The position numbers were made by a program, and so were the translations under genes. The notes under the pieces are model-generated. The model had not been told where the DNA came from. It did not search any database and saw only the letters and a list, made by a program, of their open reading frames with translations. Of a DNA stretch of 31,572 nt, positions 1 to 27,557 are shown piece by piece; within the stretch, counting starts at the first letter, position 1, and each line of letters starts with the position of its first letter. Source of the stretch: Didymodactylos carnosus. Its lineage: Eukaryota; Rotifera; Eurotatoria; Philodinida; Philodinidae. The stretch lies in contig CAJNOQ010001439.1 of the NCBI GenBank assembly GCA_905250885.1, forward strand, positions 1-31,572. Reading direction: 5' to 3'.

Positions 1-664
1 TTATGGACTACAATTATGCCTCATTAAGATAGCTTTTGGTTGTTCTTTAGAGTTTCTCGAAAACTGATTTTCCAGAAGATCGGTCTTTGAAGGCCTAGCA
101 GCAGCATTCATGGTGATAATCAGCATCCTCGACTACCTATAGTCCACTCGGTTTCGTTGAAAAAGCGATTTATCAGTTGGGGCTCCCTCGTAAGTCAAAA
201 ATCCTGCGTATTCTTTTTAAAAAGTTGCATGGGATTGCTGATGCCGAATTCCCGAGGAATGTACTCAGAAACCTGTGAAATATGGAATTTTGCGGATTTT
301 CACTTCGGACAGTCTACTCGGGTTACGTAATTGCCTTTGACATCTGACAAAAGGTTCTGAAGTGATCAAACATAATTTTTGACCTTGAATGAATATTTAA
401 TATCCGTCAAAAAATATGAACTTTCATTAGTGAGAAAACCTGTATGTATGAAGAAGTAACAGTCATTGTGCATACACGACTTCATCATTTTTTATTTTTA
501 ATGGAAAATGGAAAGATTTTACTATCTTCAACGAACGTCTATTCTTTTATGGTAAGAAGTTCCGCTAGGTATATAGATCTAATTTAATCAAATCTCTAAA
601 GTGCATTCCTTTATGATCATGATTTAGGTGGGAATAATAAATAACAAACTTCAATTTCTCATAG
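1..664. other. intergenic, no gene seen
   Basis: This AT-rich stretch has no convincing exon on either strand. The open frames near 565-915 are created by the MITE that begins at 665 and have no coding character. The last 8 bases (657-664, TCTCATAG) are the left target-site copy of that MITE. Confidence 0.5.
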
Positions 665-845
665 CAGTGGCGGGCCGACAGCGGGACAATTGGGGCCATT
701 TCCCATACCAATAAAAATTTGTATGATAATTGAAACTCGTTCAAGACTAGCAAAAAAAAACGTCTTAAACAGAGCATTTTTTTGCAAGCAAAAGCTTTCC
801 CATACTTATTGCCATACCAAACTTTTGGATCTCGGCCCGCCACTG
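665..845. mobile_element. hAT-type MITE (181 bp) with perfect 8-bp TSD
   Basis: The element starts CAGTGGCGGGCCGA and ends TCGGCCCGCCACTG, a perfect 14-bp terminal inverted repeat. It is flanked by identical 8-bp direct repeats TCTCATAG at 657-664 and 846-853. An 8-bp duplication together with a CAGTGGCG terminus is the known signature of hAT-superfamily DNA transposons. At 181 bp without a transposase frame it is non-autonomous. The intact ends and unmutated duplication suggest a fairly recent insertion (inference). Confidence 0.92.
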
Positions 846-853
846 TCTCATAG

Positions 854-1487
854 TTTATTGGACTATGAGAACAAATATTATATGAAATTGGAGATGTTTC
901 CTCAGTCGTAGGCAATTAACTCTTAAATTAAACTGAAAAAGTTTCTTCCTTATGATTTGCAGAAAATGATTGACGATTGACAGAAAGAGAAAATTTGAAT
1001 TATGGACAAAGAGCAGATATAAATCGAGGAAAAACATTTTATGCCTGATAAAGAAATTGTGACTCGTTCTATTTTTTATTCTTTCAATTCATTAACGTGA
1101 TGTGTGATTATCATTGGTGAATTGTTTGCGAACAATATATTTCTTCTGTGCATCTATGGCGTGTAGTCTCTGTTGAACTTGTTTAGGTACCATTATCATA
1201 GTGTATTATGTAAAAACAAGATCATTTGTGATATATGTTTATGTAGATTTATCTTTTAATTATCACTTGAATAGTTGTCTTTTAACTCAATAATGATTTT
1301 TCAGTTCATTTTTAGATCGTTTAGATTTGCGATGGTCTATAAATGGTAATGATTGAGACTATAAATGTTATATTACTGTATGCACGATAAATGGTTAATA
1401 AAGTAAGTATTGTTAAAAACATTGTTAAAATCGTTTACCATAGTTTTAAATTGAATTTTAAGATGGTCTAATTTGATTAAAATAACG
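854..1487. other. intergenic, no gene seen
   Basis: AT-rich sequence with only short non-coding-like open frames. No repeat or RNA gene was recognised. It would hold the promoter and any 5' exon of the candidate ORF that follows at 1488. Confidence 0.4.
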
Positions 1488-1748
1488 ATGAGTTTATTAA
1501 TGGGTGGAAGTCGTGCGGCATCGGTACGCCGTTTTTCGCAATACAATAACATACACACAAGTGGATCAAATTGGCCGGTATTTGACTCCAATGAATGGGT
1601 TCATACAGTATCTAGACGAAGAGCATTAGATCTATATGGAGTAAAACAAGTACTACAATCACACGAGCAAATGAAAAGGTTAACAAAAAAAAAAGTAGTT
1701 GATTTTATAAGAGTTTTAGAGAATTTCAATGGTTCTACTTTGCAATAA
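1488..1748 (+). CDS. candidate small protein (86 aa), possibly mitochondrial
   Basis: I do not recognise this protein. The frame from the ATG at 1488 gives 86 residues. Residues 1-28 hold several Arg and Ser and no acidic residue, as in a mitochondrial targeting peptide. The remainder is basic and helix-prone (SRRRALDLYGVKQVL, then KRLTKKKVVDFIRVLENF). Base composition and codon use (CGTGCGGCATCGG, CGCCG) are richer in GC than the flanks, which favours real coding sequence. The stop TAA is part of an AATAAA hexamer at 1743-1748 that could serve as its poly(A) signal. A TGA at 1452-1454 closes the frame upstream. The ATG at 1500 is an alternative start, and an acceptor-like TTTTAAG just before 1463 would allow this to be a terminal exon. 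There is no homology evidence. Confidence 0.38.
   Translation: MSLLMGGSRAASVRRFSQYNNIHTSGSNWPVFDSNEWVHTVSRRRALDLYGVKQVLQSHEQMKRLTKKKVVDFIRVLENFNGSTLQ
1743..1748 (+). terminator. possible AATAAA poly(A) signal overlapping a stop codon
   Basis: AATAAA includes the TAA stop of the candidate ORF at 1488-1748 and is followed by the T-rich stretch CTCTTTTTCAG. It is meaningful only if that ORF is real. Confidence 0.25.
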
Positions 1749-2632
1749 AAGTACTCTTTTTCAGCTTATTATAAAATCGAGGAAAAGCGTGCCATAGTCT
1801 TAAAAGTTTTACTGCAGCTCGAAAAATTAAAAAAGAAAATCAGTGTATATTTGTTCAGAATTCTCCTTTATAATATTCAAAGACTATTCTAAGAAATAAG
1901 ACTTTTAAATTTCTCATATTACGATTTCATTATGATCGAACTGAAAGTTTTACTACAGGTAAAGACGATATCTCATGATAAACTTTTATTAGCATTTTTT
2001 AACTACGGTTCTTTTAAGAACCGACGGTTAAGCGCGGTTATTTCAGCCGAAACCATAGCAATACAGCAGAAAAACCGACGGTTAACATCACAATTCACCA
2101 GAAAATGGTGGGTTAGCTGCTGTTAACCGCTGGTTTTCGTCCGGTTTGGACAACATGGGTCTCAGGATTTGTCAGCAATTTATAAAGATAATCAGGAGAA
2201 ACCCATTACAAAATTGGCGATTTTACAAAATCAGCGGAAATCTATAGAATCAAAGACGAATCTGTATAATCTCAATTAAAGTCATTCAGTAACTCGCTAT
2301 ATTTTTTGAAAATAAAAATCATGTTGAGATTTTCAATGAAATACTCACAGACTTCAATTCTCCATCAAATGAGGTATTGAATGAATTTTTTTATTGAGTC
2401 ATTATTTTGAAAATGAGACTGAAAGCAAGTAGGTAAATTAACGTTAATTAGCACAAATTAGTCATTAAAAGAAGGAAATAACAAAAATGTTTACTTTATT
2501 TCTCCTAGTAAATATTTTCCTTACATTTCTTTATCGATTTACGCAAGAAATAAGTTTTTATGATGAATGGAGAACAGACAGGAACGCTTTTAATAGTGAT
2601 CTCGTAGTAAAAAATTTAACAATATTTTTTAG
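1749..2632. other. intergenic, with a small inverted repeat around AACCGACGGTTAA
   Basis: No gene seen. Around 2010-2150 the motif ACCGACGGTTAA occurs twice in direct orientation (about 2020 and 2074), and an inverted relative GTTAACCGCTGGTTTTC lies at about 2121-2137. This looks like a small decayed inverted-repeat element of roughly 130 bp. Its boundaries cannot be fixed. Confidence 0.4.
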
Positions 2633-3488
2633 CTAAGGTGACGCTAATGCAAAATTGGGCAAAAAATAGATTTCTTTGAATTATACATGGTTGGATAGAG
2701 CTCGCGAAGCTTATTACGAATATGTTATTTTTAATTTTTTCAGACTATGTTTTGGGTACGAAATTTTAAGAATGAAAAATCGCCCGTTTTCTTGTAAATC
2801 GAACATTGCTTCATGTTTCACTGACTAATCTTTGTTGAAACTATTTTATTCAAATTCCGCATCCAAAAACTAAAGGTATCTTCGTGGGTTTGGGAAAATT
2901 TGATCGCCATGGTCCGGTTTGCCTAGTGCAACAAGGCTTATGATCAGACTGACACGTGGATCTTGCAAACCATCTCCTTTTTTGCCGTAAGAGCTAAAAT
3001 TATTTTACATATACCATTCGAACCGCTAGGTCAAAAGGAAAAAAGTTATGTATGCTCACAATTGCATGCTTTCAATTCCATTCCCTCGCTAAGAAAAGCG
3101 AGATTTACTGGAGACCAACGACAAGGAGACCAGTCATTTTTTTGCATCTCCCCCTCAATGCAATTTTAGTTTTAACAGGCCCATCTAGGTGGGAAACAGT
3201 GTAGAATTTGACATACGTTATGCGGCATCTCCAGGTGGATTACCATGGGATCTCCAGAAATCTCCCCATGGAAAATGGGGTTTTAGAAGTATATATACAA
3301 GCCGTGCGCTCTAATGAGCATGGATACTTCTATTCCTGACAGAGTATAAAAGAGATCAATCTTATTTGTTTGTCCACTGAGAAGAAAGCAAAACTGAGGA
3401 AAACGTGCCTATCTTCCATATGGTTTTCTGGAGATTTTTTTTATTTCAAGATATTTTTTGCTCAACTTTTGCATTAGCGACACCTTAG
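2633..3488. mobile_element. 856-bp DNA element with ~36-bp terminal inverted repeats
   Basis: The left end CTAAGGTGACGCTAATGCAA is matched at the right end by TTGCATTAGCGACACCTTAG (reverse complement, one mismatch in the first 20). The match continues inward to about 36 bp through a GGGCAAAAAATA / TATTTTTTGCTC segment. The outermost TA dinucleotides (TA-AGGTG ... CACCT-TA) could be a TA target duplication, as in Tc1/mariner-type insertions, but this is not proven. The interior has no long open frame (the longest, about 2963-3169, is not convincing) and carries CCATGG-containing segments around 2909, 3244 and 3267. It is probably a non-autonomous or decayed DNA transposon. Confidence 0.75.
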
Positions 3489-6400
3489 TTAACTTTTTTA
3501 CCAATCAGATGATGTCAGTAAGCCGAAAAAACTTTTAAAAATGTTGTTTAAATCTTCTTTTTATTTATTCTATACGTTCTCTGCGAAACTTAAAGTCGGT
3601 TCTGAACTTTTTTTGATCTTCCTCAGTAATCTGTACAGACTACGAGAACGTTGAAAATTAACGAAAATTTTTACACAGATATCTAAAACTCTAGAAATCA
3701 TAAATCACTGTGAAAAAGTATTGTTTCTTCCAACACTTACAGAATGTTTAATTTTGTGATAACTTTGATTTTTGAGTTCAACGCTTTTAGAATTAAAGGG
3801 CAACGGTTTTTGTCAGAAAAGAATAGTTATTATTGTAGAGCATTTTAATCTTTTTCCGGTATATTTTAGCCTTTAAATATGACTTCATAATTAAAATTAA
3901 ATGTTTCATTCTTTGTTCACGAACTAAGGAAAAAAAAATAGCATCTCACAGTTGTATCTACAGTTATTGTTCTAAGAAAGTTGGAAAATGGCCGTTTACG
4001 ACCGAAATATCACTAAAAGATGTTAAAATTCAAATCCATTGCAATTTTTAGCAATTTAACTGCAATGAAGGAGGTTTTGTGAAATAAAAAAGATAGATAT
4101 AAAATGGGGGTGACGAATATGGATAGCAAATTTCAGCTCAACAAGGTGGAATTTTTATGAGGTTGGATGATTATATGTTGAAAGCTCTATTTTCTTGTAT
4201 CAATTGTAGAAAAGTTAAAGATGTTAGAATCTACGTAGGAATTTAGCTTATAGTTTTAACTTGAAATGCCCCATTTATATCGTGGAAATATGCCTTCATG
4301 ATGTGAGGAGCACGAATTCTGATCGAAAAATTTTAAAGATTGTTCAACAATAATCGACTGCAGATTCGTCTTGTCCATAGTCGATTTTCTAGTACACAAT
4401 AACTTTTGGATCGGAATACTATTAAAATAATATTCTTCAGCGTTTTATCAAATAAGTTTTACATAGAAGAAAATTTTTTGAAAGTATCCTGATCCCAAGT
4501 TGTTGCGCACAAGGTAATCGATTATGAAGAATATCGAATCTGCAATCGATTCTCGTCGAACAAGCTTTGAAAATTTCTCTATCAAATTGATAATTTGAAT
4601 TAAAAATTCCAGAAATTCAAAATTTGAGTGCAATGTATTTTTTCGATATTTATACATGATTCAGTAGAGCTCGACGAACATATGTGTGTTTTAGCCTTCC
4701 GAAAATAAAATTTGTGGTCAAAAATTTAAAAAAACTGAAATTTTTAAAACTCAGAAAAATGGCCTTTGTGTTAAAAATGAGCGTACATCTCGAACAAAAT
4801 GTGTTTGGAGATTTTGTAGGTTTTTTGTTCTTGTTTTACGAGAAAAATCGAAACTGAAAAATATACTTTCGATATCATTCAAGTATCGTATGAACATCAA
4901 AATTTTAAGTTTTTCGACCATGCTGAAATCCTTCATCGGCTACTGCCAAAAGCTTTAAGCCTTTTTAGACATAAGATGAACCCAAAATTTTTACAGTGTT
5001 AGATTCGCCACGTCGGCATGTAAAAAGTTAAGTATCCTTTTTTCAGATTTTGTTTCTTCACTGAGATAGAGCGTTTTCTTTGAGAAAACTCTGTACCTGC
5101 ATAAATCGGACAAGTCATTTTTTAATAAAACTTACAGCTTTCAATAAAAGTAAGTAAATGAAATTAATGTGGAATAGGCAAAATTCGATGTTGAATATGA
5201 TGAATACATTTTCAAGATCTCTAGAGGTTTCTATGAGGTCTTTTGAAAATTCTATACTGAAAATTGATGGATTTTCTTAGCTATTTGTCAGAATATAAGT
5301 GAATATTTGTTTCAAAGTTTTATTCTCTGTTCTAAGTACCTAGTGGCTTGATAAACATTAAAAAAAAATTTTTTAATTAAACAACAACATAAAAAATAGA
5401 AATCTAAAATTCATATGTATACTACTGTTCAATCAACTGTCCAACTTACTGTTACTAATTTTTTCTGTGTAATTCAACATCAACTTTACATAATTGACTG
5501 AAATATAATTTAAGTACTTGTTCATATGTAGAATCACATTTATAGACTTCCAAAGTACGTCAAAAAATTGACAAAATAATTTAATTCTTGACATGGGTCT
5601 GAATAGGGAGTGAACTTTGGGGAGGTGTAAAAAATTTTCTATGTCTATTGCAGCGAAAAATTTTTTTTCTGTTAAAACAAAAAACGCTTTTAATTCCGCT
5701 GGGAGGAAATGAAAAACTTTTATATTTTGGTGGGGTGTACACCCTCCCATAATCCACCAAAATTCAAGCCTCTGACTTTTCATTCAAAAGTATATAGAAA
5801 AAATAGGTATAGTAGAAGCGATGAACTGTTAGTTTATTGCACGATTGTCATGTGATAAATGTCGGTAATACCGCGGCCGACATGTCGCAAGAAGTCGTCG
5901 ACTTTCTGGCAATGTTTTAGAATTTTAGACGACAAGTCGCGACATTCTGGCTATTGTTTCATTTTGCGTTCCTTAGTTCAAATCTGTCCTAAGAACATCC
6001 TTTTTTTGGTTTTTCCTAGTTTTTGTGGTGTACTAATGTTTAGCCACTATCTTATGACAATGCAATTAACTGAAGTCGAAGGTCAAACTTCGACCAGCCG
6101 GTCCAGAGCCTTGTTTGACTCTTCGGTGCACAACTTAACTTTGACGAGAATCAGACATGATCCTACGACTGAAAAATTAATCTAAAAAACATGGCAATTT
6201 TCCTTGACATTCTGTGTTTATTATATACTTATTCAACTGCAAAACAAAACGATGAATAAATAGAAAGCCGATTAGTCGTCCACTAAAGCGAGTTTTTAGA
6301 AAAAATCAGAATCATCGATTTTCGCGACGAATCATCGACTTTTAAGCGTATCACGATATGTTGTCAAAATTCAAGCGATTTTCTTCGCATGGATTGTATC

Positions 6401-7436
6401 TGATGTGATTCTGCTTCCGTTGTCAGATGTATCGCTACTATACTGTTGTTCGCTTAAATTTTAGCGACGATGGGTTTCACAGAGAATCACAAAATATACG
6501 GGTAGTTTCTATAGTTAGTTATATAGTTATTTTTCTGTTTTGTCGATGATTGATTATACCATTTACTAAAAATTGATTTGTTGATTGCATGACATTCTAA
6601 GTGAGCGCATGATAACTTAATTGATGTGATTAATCTAAAAATTGTAATTTGCATGAGAGATTGAAGTATCTTCTTTTTCTGTTTTCTCAAAAAGCAAATA
6701 AAAAAGCATTTAAATATTCTTGTTTAAAGGGTGTATTTTTATTTTTATTAATTTTGACATTGAGTTCTCGATTTGTCACATGTTAAAAAACAATAATCCC
6801 TGTTAGAAAAAAATTCTCTTTCTCTCTCTTTAATTGAACGTAGCTAGCTGTTAATGAAGATTTGTGTAATACAAACTTGTTTTACTTCTTTTTCTGAGAA
6901 AATCATGCATGCATCCATCAACATCATCTTTTTTAACTGAATAAAGAAAAAAAAAATAACTCGCTTTTCTTCTTTTTTTTTTTTTGCAAACATGCATAAA
7001 AAATATTCTGCAACTACAGTAGGATAAACACATGCGCTGAAGAATAGGGAAAAAAAAAGAAGATAAATTTATGTATTGTCACAATTCCGACAACGTTTTT
7101 TTTTCCATTTTTCAAGGCGTGTTCAAAAAATCTATAGAAAAAAAGAGAAAAATGTCTTTATGCTTTTTCTTTGTTGTTCTCTGATGATGCATCTCGTTCA
7201 CTTGTTGTTGAAAATGAAGAAACACACACAGGGAAAGAGAGAAAATCGATGGTTGTCTAATGAACATACCAGTAATAACTATCGATTTACGTTTTTATTA
7301 CATTGAAAGTGTTTACATTGTTAAAAATTGTGTCTGATTATTTATTCACACGTATTATTTCTGTTAACGTAACTGTAATATACGAGAGAAACAAAATGAT
7401 TATCACACTGTGTTAAATTGAACAATAGTTGTTATT
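3489..7436. other. intergenic region upstream of the calcium channel gene
   Basis: Almost 4 kb of AT-rich sequence with no supported exon. Open frames at 4448-4936, 5433-5783 and 5859-6185 have no recognisable domain and run through low-complexity bases. A patch at about 5860-5950 and again at about 6260-6360 is rich in CGAC/GTCG words and may be a decayed repeat. From 6820 to 7080 there are poly-T, poly-A and CT-rich tracts. The promoter and untranslated leader of the channel gene should lie near the 3' end of this stretch, but no TATA element stands out. Confidence 0.4.
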
Positions 7437-24257
<16,821 letters not shown>

Positions 24258-24298
24258 TGGAAAACTTTTTTTAGGAAATTGTTATTGCTTCTTGTTGT

Positions 24299-24304
24299 AA
24301 TAAA
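24299..24304 (+). terminator. poly(A) signal of the Cav2 gene
   Basis: AATAAA begins 42 bases after the TGA at 24255-24257 and is followed by a T/GT-rich tract (TTTCATTTTGTGTTACTTTT), the expected layout of a cleavage site. Confidence 0.75.
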
Positions 24305-24577
24305 AGATGTCTTACTTTCTTTCATTTTGTGTTACTTTTCTACATGGATCCTGTTCGTATATTTTTTTTTCATTGAAAAAGAATTTGATATGTTTCATAA
24401 TACAAAATATACCACCTGGTCAATTTCATTTTGCTGAATATTCCTTTCAGAACATGCGTTATTTTTAACAATATTCTTTTACATTTAAGTTAAATATATT
24501 GACACGTACTGCTTTTCCAACTGAAAGTTCTATCGTTTTAGAAAATGGAAGATCCTGGATAAAAGAATGTCTTAACA
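24305..24577. other. short intergenic spacer, nothing recognised
   Basis: AT-rich sequence downstream of the Cav2 poly(A) signal. No gene, repeat or RNA was seen. Confidence 0.5.
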
Positions 24578-24717
24578 TTTTACTGTTCCTTTTTGAGAAA
24601 CGTTAGTGGGAAAAAACAAGAAGTAACCTCCGGCACTTTTAAAGGTAAGAAAACAAAAGAGTCAGATCTATTATGTCTTGTTTTTTCTCGCTAACTTTCC
24701 AGCCAAAAAACAGTAAA
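24578..24717. repeat. 140-bp foldback (hairpin) element
   Basis: The left arm starts TTTACTGTTCC and runs through GTTAGTGGGAAAAAACAAG (to 24620). It is the inverted copy of the right arm CTTGTTTTTTCTCGCTAAC (from 24677), which ends AACAGTAAA at 24717. The arms are about 42 nt with few mismatches around a 56-nt centre. It is MITE-like in form; no target duplication was found. Confidence 0.72.
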
Positions 24718-24929
24718 ACCTTGGGACATGCATTTCTTGAGACGAGAGTTTTCACTAGAGTACAGAAGCCAGGTTTTTTTCATAACACAAACAGGCGATT
24801 TGAGCATCTATTTCGTTTGATAAGTATCGGTTTTATTTAGTCTCTCTAAGTATTAATACATTAATATAAATATGAATTCAAATGTTACATCGCCATATCC
24901 AAAACTACCGCACCGAATGTGGCGAGTTC

Positions 24930-25815
24930 AGAATCAAATAACAAGATCTTGGAAGATCTTACACGATCATATACGAGCTTGGAGGATCATATGATAAAAA
25001 ATCACAAGATTTCAAAAAATCTTATCAATTTCCTATAAGATCTTACAAGATTTCATATGACATCTTATCAAGATTCTTATAAGATTTTTCTTATGATAGC
25101 AATTTACAAAATCTTGTATGAACTTATAAGAATTCATCTATGCTTACAAGGTCATATGCTTGATCGTTTCATACCGAATCTCTCTATACCTCTGCAATTT
25201 TCTTTTTCTATATAATTTCTAACATTCACAGGTCATAGGCAAGCATAGGACCCCGTCTTTTATCACGTTTCTTAACCGTGCACTTCACATGTGCTCAGCT
25301 GACGGGTGAAGTTGAAAAGAGAAAAAAGTTTTAAGTTTTTCAAAGAGAATGATGTTATATATATACTATGTATCGTCACAAAATTTATGTGTCAGAGATG
25401 AGTCATCGATCTTATGAGATCTTGTAAGATTTTATGACAAGAATTCATATGATCTTGTAAGATCTTACAAAATTTTGTGCCAGATATTGTTGACTTCTAT
25501 ATATTTTCTTGTCACAAGGTTATATAAGATCTTACAAGATCTTGTCACTTCTTATAATCAGATCTTGGAAGATCTGTGTCAATTTATTTGATGACAACAA
25601 CAACAGTTTAACAAACGCCACTATTCTAGCAGACAAGTCTATAGCGAGTAGTGAATAAGACTTTTAACGAATAACATTAGTAAATGAGGAAATGAGGAAT
25701 TCGAAGATCTTACGACAAGAAGTTACAAGGTCCCATAAGATCTTACATTATCTTATAACAAGATCATATCGTAAGATCTTATTACAAGATTTCACAAGAA
25801 AACATTAACTCTTGC
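24930..25815. repeat. cluster of AAGATCTTACAAGATCTT-type degenerate palindromes
   Basis: Variants of AAGATCTTAC, CAAGATCTTG, AAGATTTTAC and TTATAAGATCTTAC recur dozens of times on both strands, in three dense patches (24943-25140, 25405-25580, 25695-25815). TTGTAAGATCTTACAA at 25455-25470 is a perfect 16-bp palindrome, and TAAGATCTTACAAGATCTTG occurs near 25528. The spacing is irregular, so it is not a simple tandem satellite. A small related patch (AAAATCTTGTAGAATCTTGT) occurs near 31055. Confidence 0.75.
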
Positions 25816-27480
25816 AAAAGGTCTTACAAAACGTGGTTCACCTAGGCTTATTCAACTCGTGTTAACACGAGTTGGAGAAACTTTTTATCTGGGTAAACAT
25901 GTGCAAAAAATAGATGTCTTCAACCATCTACTTTTCGATTGAAGCCTGGATGTTGCAATTTTTTTTCTTACTGACTTTTCTGGGAAAGAAACAGTAAAGT
26001 CTTATCTATCTTAGGATCTTGTTCCATTCGAGAGGTGCTTTTACTCTATCAATACACTGTTGAGCAAGCACTGTTTGCGCAAACTAGCAATCTCTCCTGG
26101 TTTCAACTGCCAGTCGAGGTGTATTTTTACTCCAACATAATAACAATTGATATTACGGCTTAAGTTTCATTACGCCTAGGCAGAAAAACATTAGAAACGT
26201 CACATGAAAAGTACTTAACCTATAACGATCATTTCATGTGCAAAGTTTCAATTGAAGAGTCGCTGCAGTCGGTGTCTACTTTGATTAAATTTTCTTCGAA
26301 CGCAAGGACGCAAGCAGGATTTTTTAACTATTAGGCCAACTTCCAGTTGTTGCACAAAATCCATGAAATCCCACTGCGCCGAGGCTGGAATTGCACTGGG
26401 CCGAATGCGTCTGTGTTACATACGTTTTGCCTTTTGTGCCATTGGTCGTTCAGACTAAGAATTTGCTGTAACGATAATGATAAGTGTTTCGTTGTCCGTC
26501 TACTACTTAATAGCGTAATACGTTAACTATTAATCTTTAACGATCTGGTAAGTCACACTCCATTGTGTTCGGTTTTCGATGTATTATTTTCCTATATAAA
26601 ACTTTACGCTAGCTCCGCGCCGGAGTCGAAAAAAGTTGGTTTTACTAAGCACTGGTGTCCTTATCCATTACTTCAGAAAAATCAATTTATAAATTTGTCT
26701 CCTAGGCTTCAGAAGCTTTAAGTTCGCTGAAAATTGTATAAAATCCAATGAAAAGCATCTCAGAAAAGCAATGGGCAGAAATCCATACTAACCGACTAGT
26801 TACCATATACTAAATACAAGGGCTCTCCCTTCTCAAAATCGATTTTTCGATTAGTGAGTTTCATGATACAGATAGATACACTATTGTATTTGTATTCTAT
26901 TGTATATTGTTATTTTTTCTTAGTGTAGCTTTATTGATCATAACAAATATCAAAGTGCTGAAAGTTTTGACATCACCGTATGTATAATGAGTGATTAGTG
27001 AAGAGAATAATCATCCATTAGCTGGAACATCTCATTTTATTCTTTTAGATAGATATATCTTCTCCTGTCTATAGAGAAGATAGATCATGTTTTATAGTCA
27101 TTTTGATATATTTTTGGTTGTTATTGTTTTTCCATATATATATATATGTCTATACATATATATTTGTTGAGCAGACGCCAACACAAACATAACTGGACGA
27201 GTTCAAATCGACAAAAAAGAAACGTTCGCCGGTTTCAGTCTATTACTGCCATAGTACAGTTGTGCGTACACATATGAGTCATTTTATGCCATGTAGGCAC
27301 GATTTAAAACAATACTTGACCCTGAAAAAAGGAGAAACAGAAAAACAATAGACGTCTGTATGGACTACATAGATTTACACATCTATATATAGATGAACAG
27401 TCGACTTTCTTAGCAAAAAAAACGTTCTCATTCTCCTATTTGGAAAAGAAACGAACGTTCATTTCTTTAAGCGAGTACGT
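25816..27480. other. intergenic region, no gene seen
   Basis: No exon is supported on either strand. The stretch at about 26340-26420 is somewhat GC-richer without a recognisable motif. A short TA microsatellite lies at about 27134-27147, with a second TATATAT run near 27165. The 3' end borders the promoter of the membrane protein gene at 27558. Confidence 0.4.
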
Positions 27481-27483
27481 GTA

Positions 27484-27495
27484 CATATATACACA
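27484..27495 (+). promoter_or_regulatory. possible TATA element of the membrane protein gene
   Basis: CATATATACACA lies about 65-75 bases before the ATG at 27558, a reasonable distance for a TATA-like element with a short leader. The call rests on position and sequence only, and TATA-like words are common in this AT-rich DNA. Confidence 0.25.
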
Positions 27496-27557
27496 CTCTT
27501 TACTAGCAATACAGTTTAGTTACTGTTCGATTATACACAATATTCAAATTCGGAAAC

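Noticed and set aside
565..915. Overlapping open frames on both strands around 565-1037
   Set aside because: They arise from reading through the hAT MITE at 665-845 and its AT-rich flanks, and none has a domain or coding-like composition.
2963..3169. 68-codon frame inside the 856-bp element
   Set aside because: It is short, resembles no transposase, and is likely chance within a non-autonomous element.
5433..6185. Open frames of 116 and 108 codons upstream of Cav2
   Set aside because: There is no recognisable domain, they have Phe/Lys/Ile-rich composition typical of AT-rich non-coding DNA, and no splice partners are seen.
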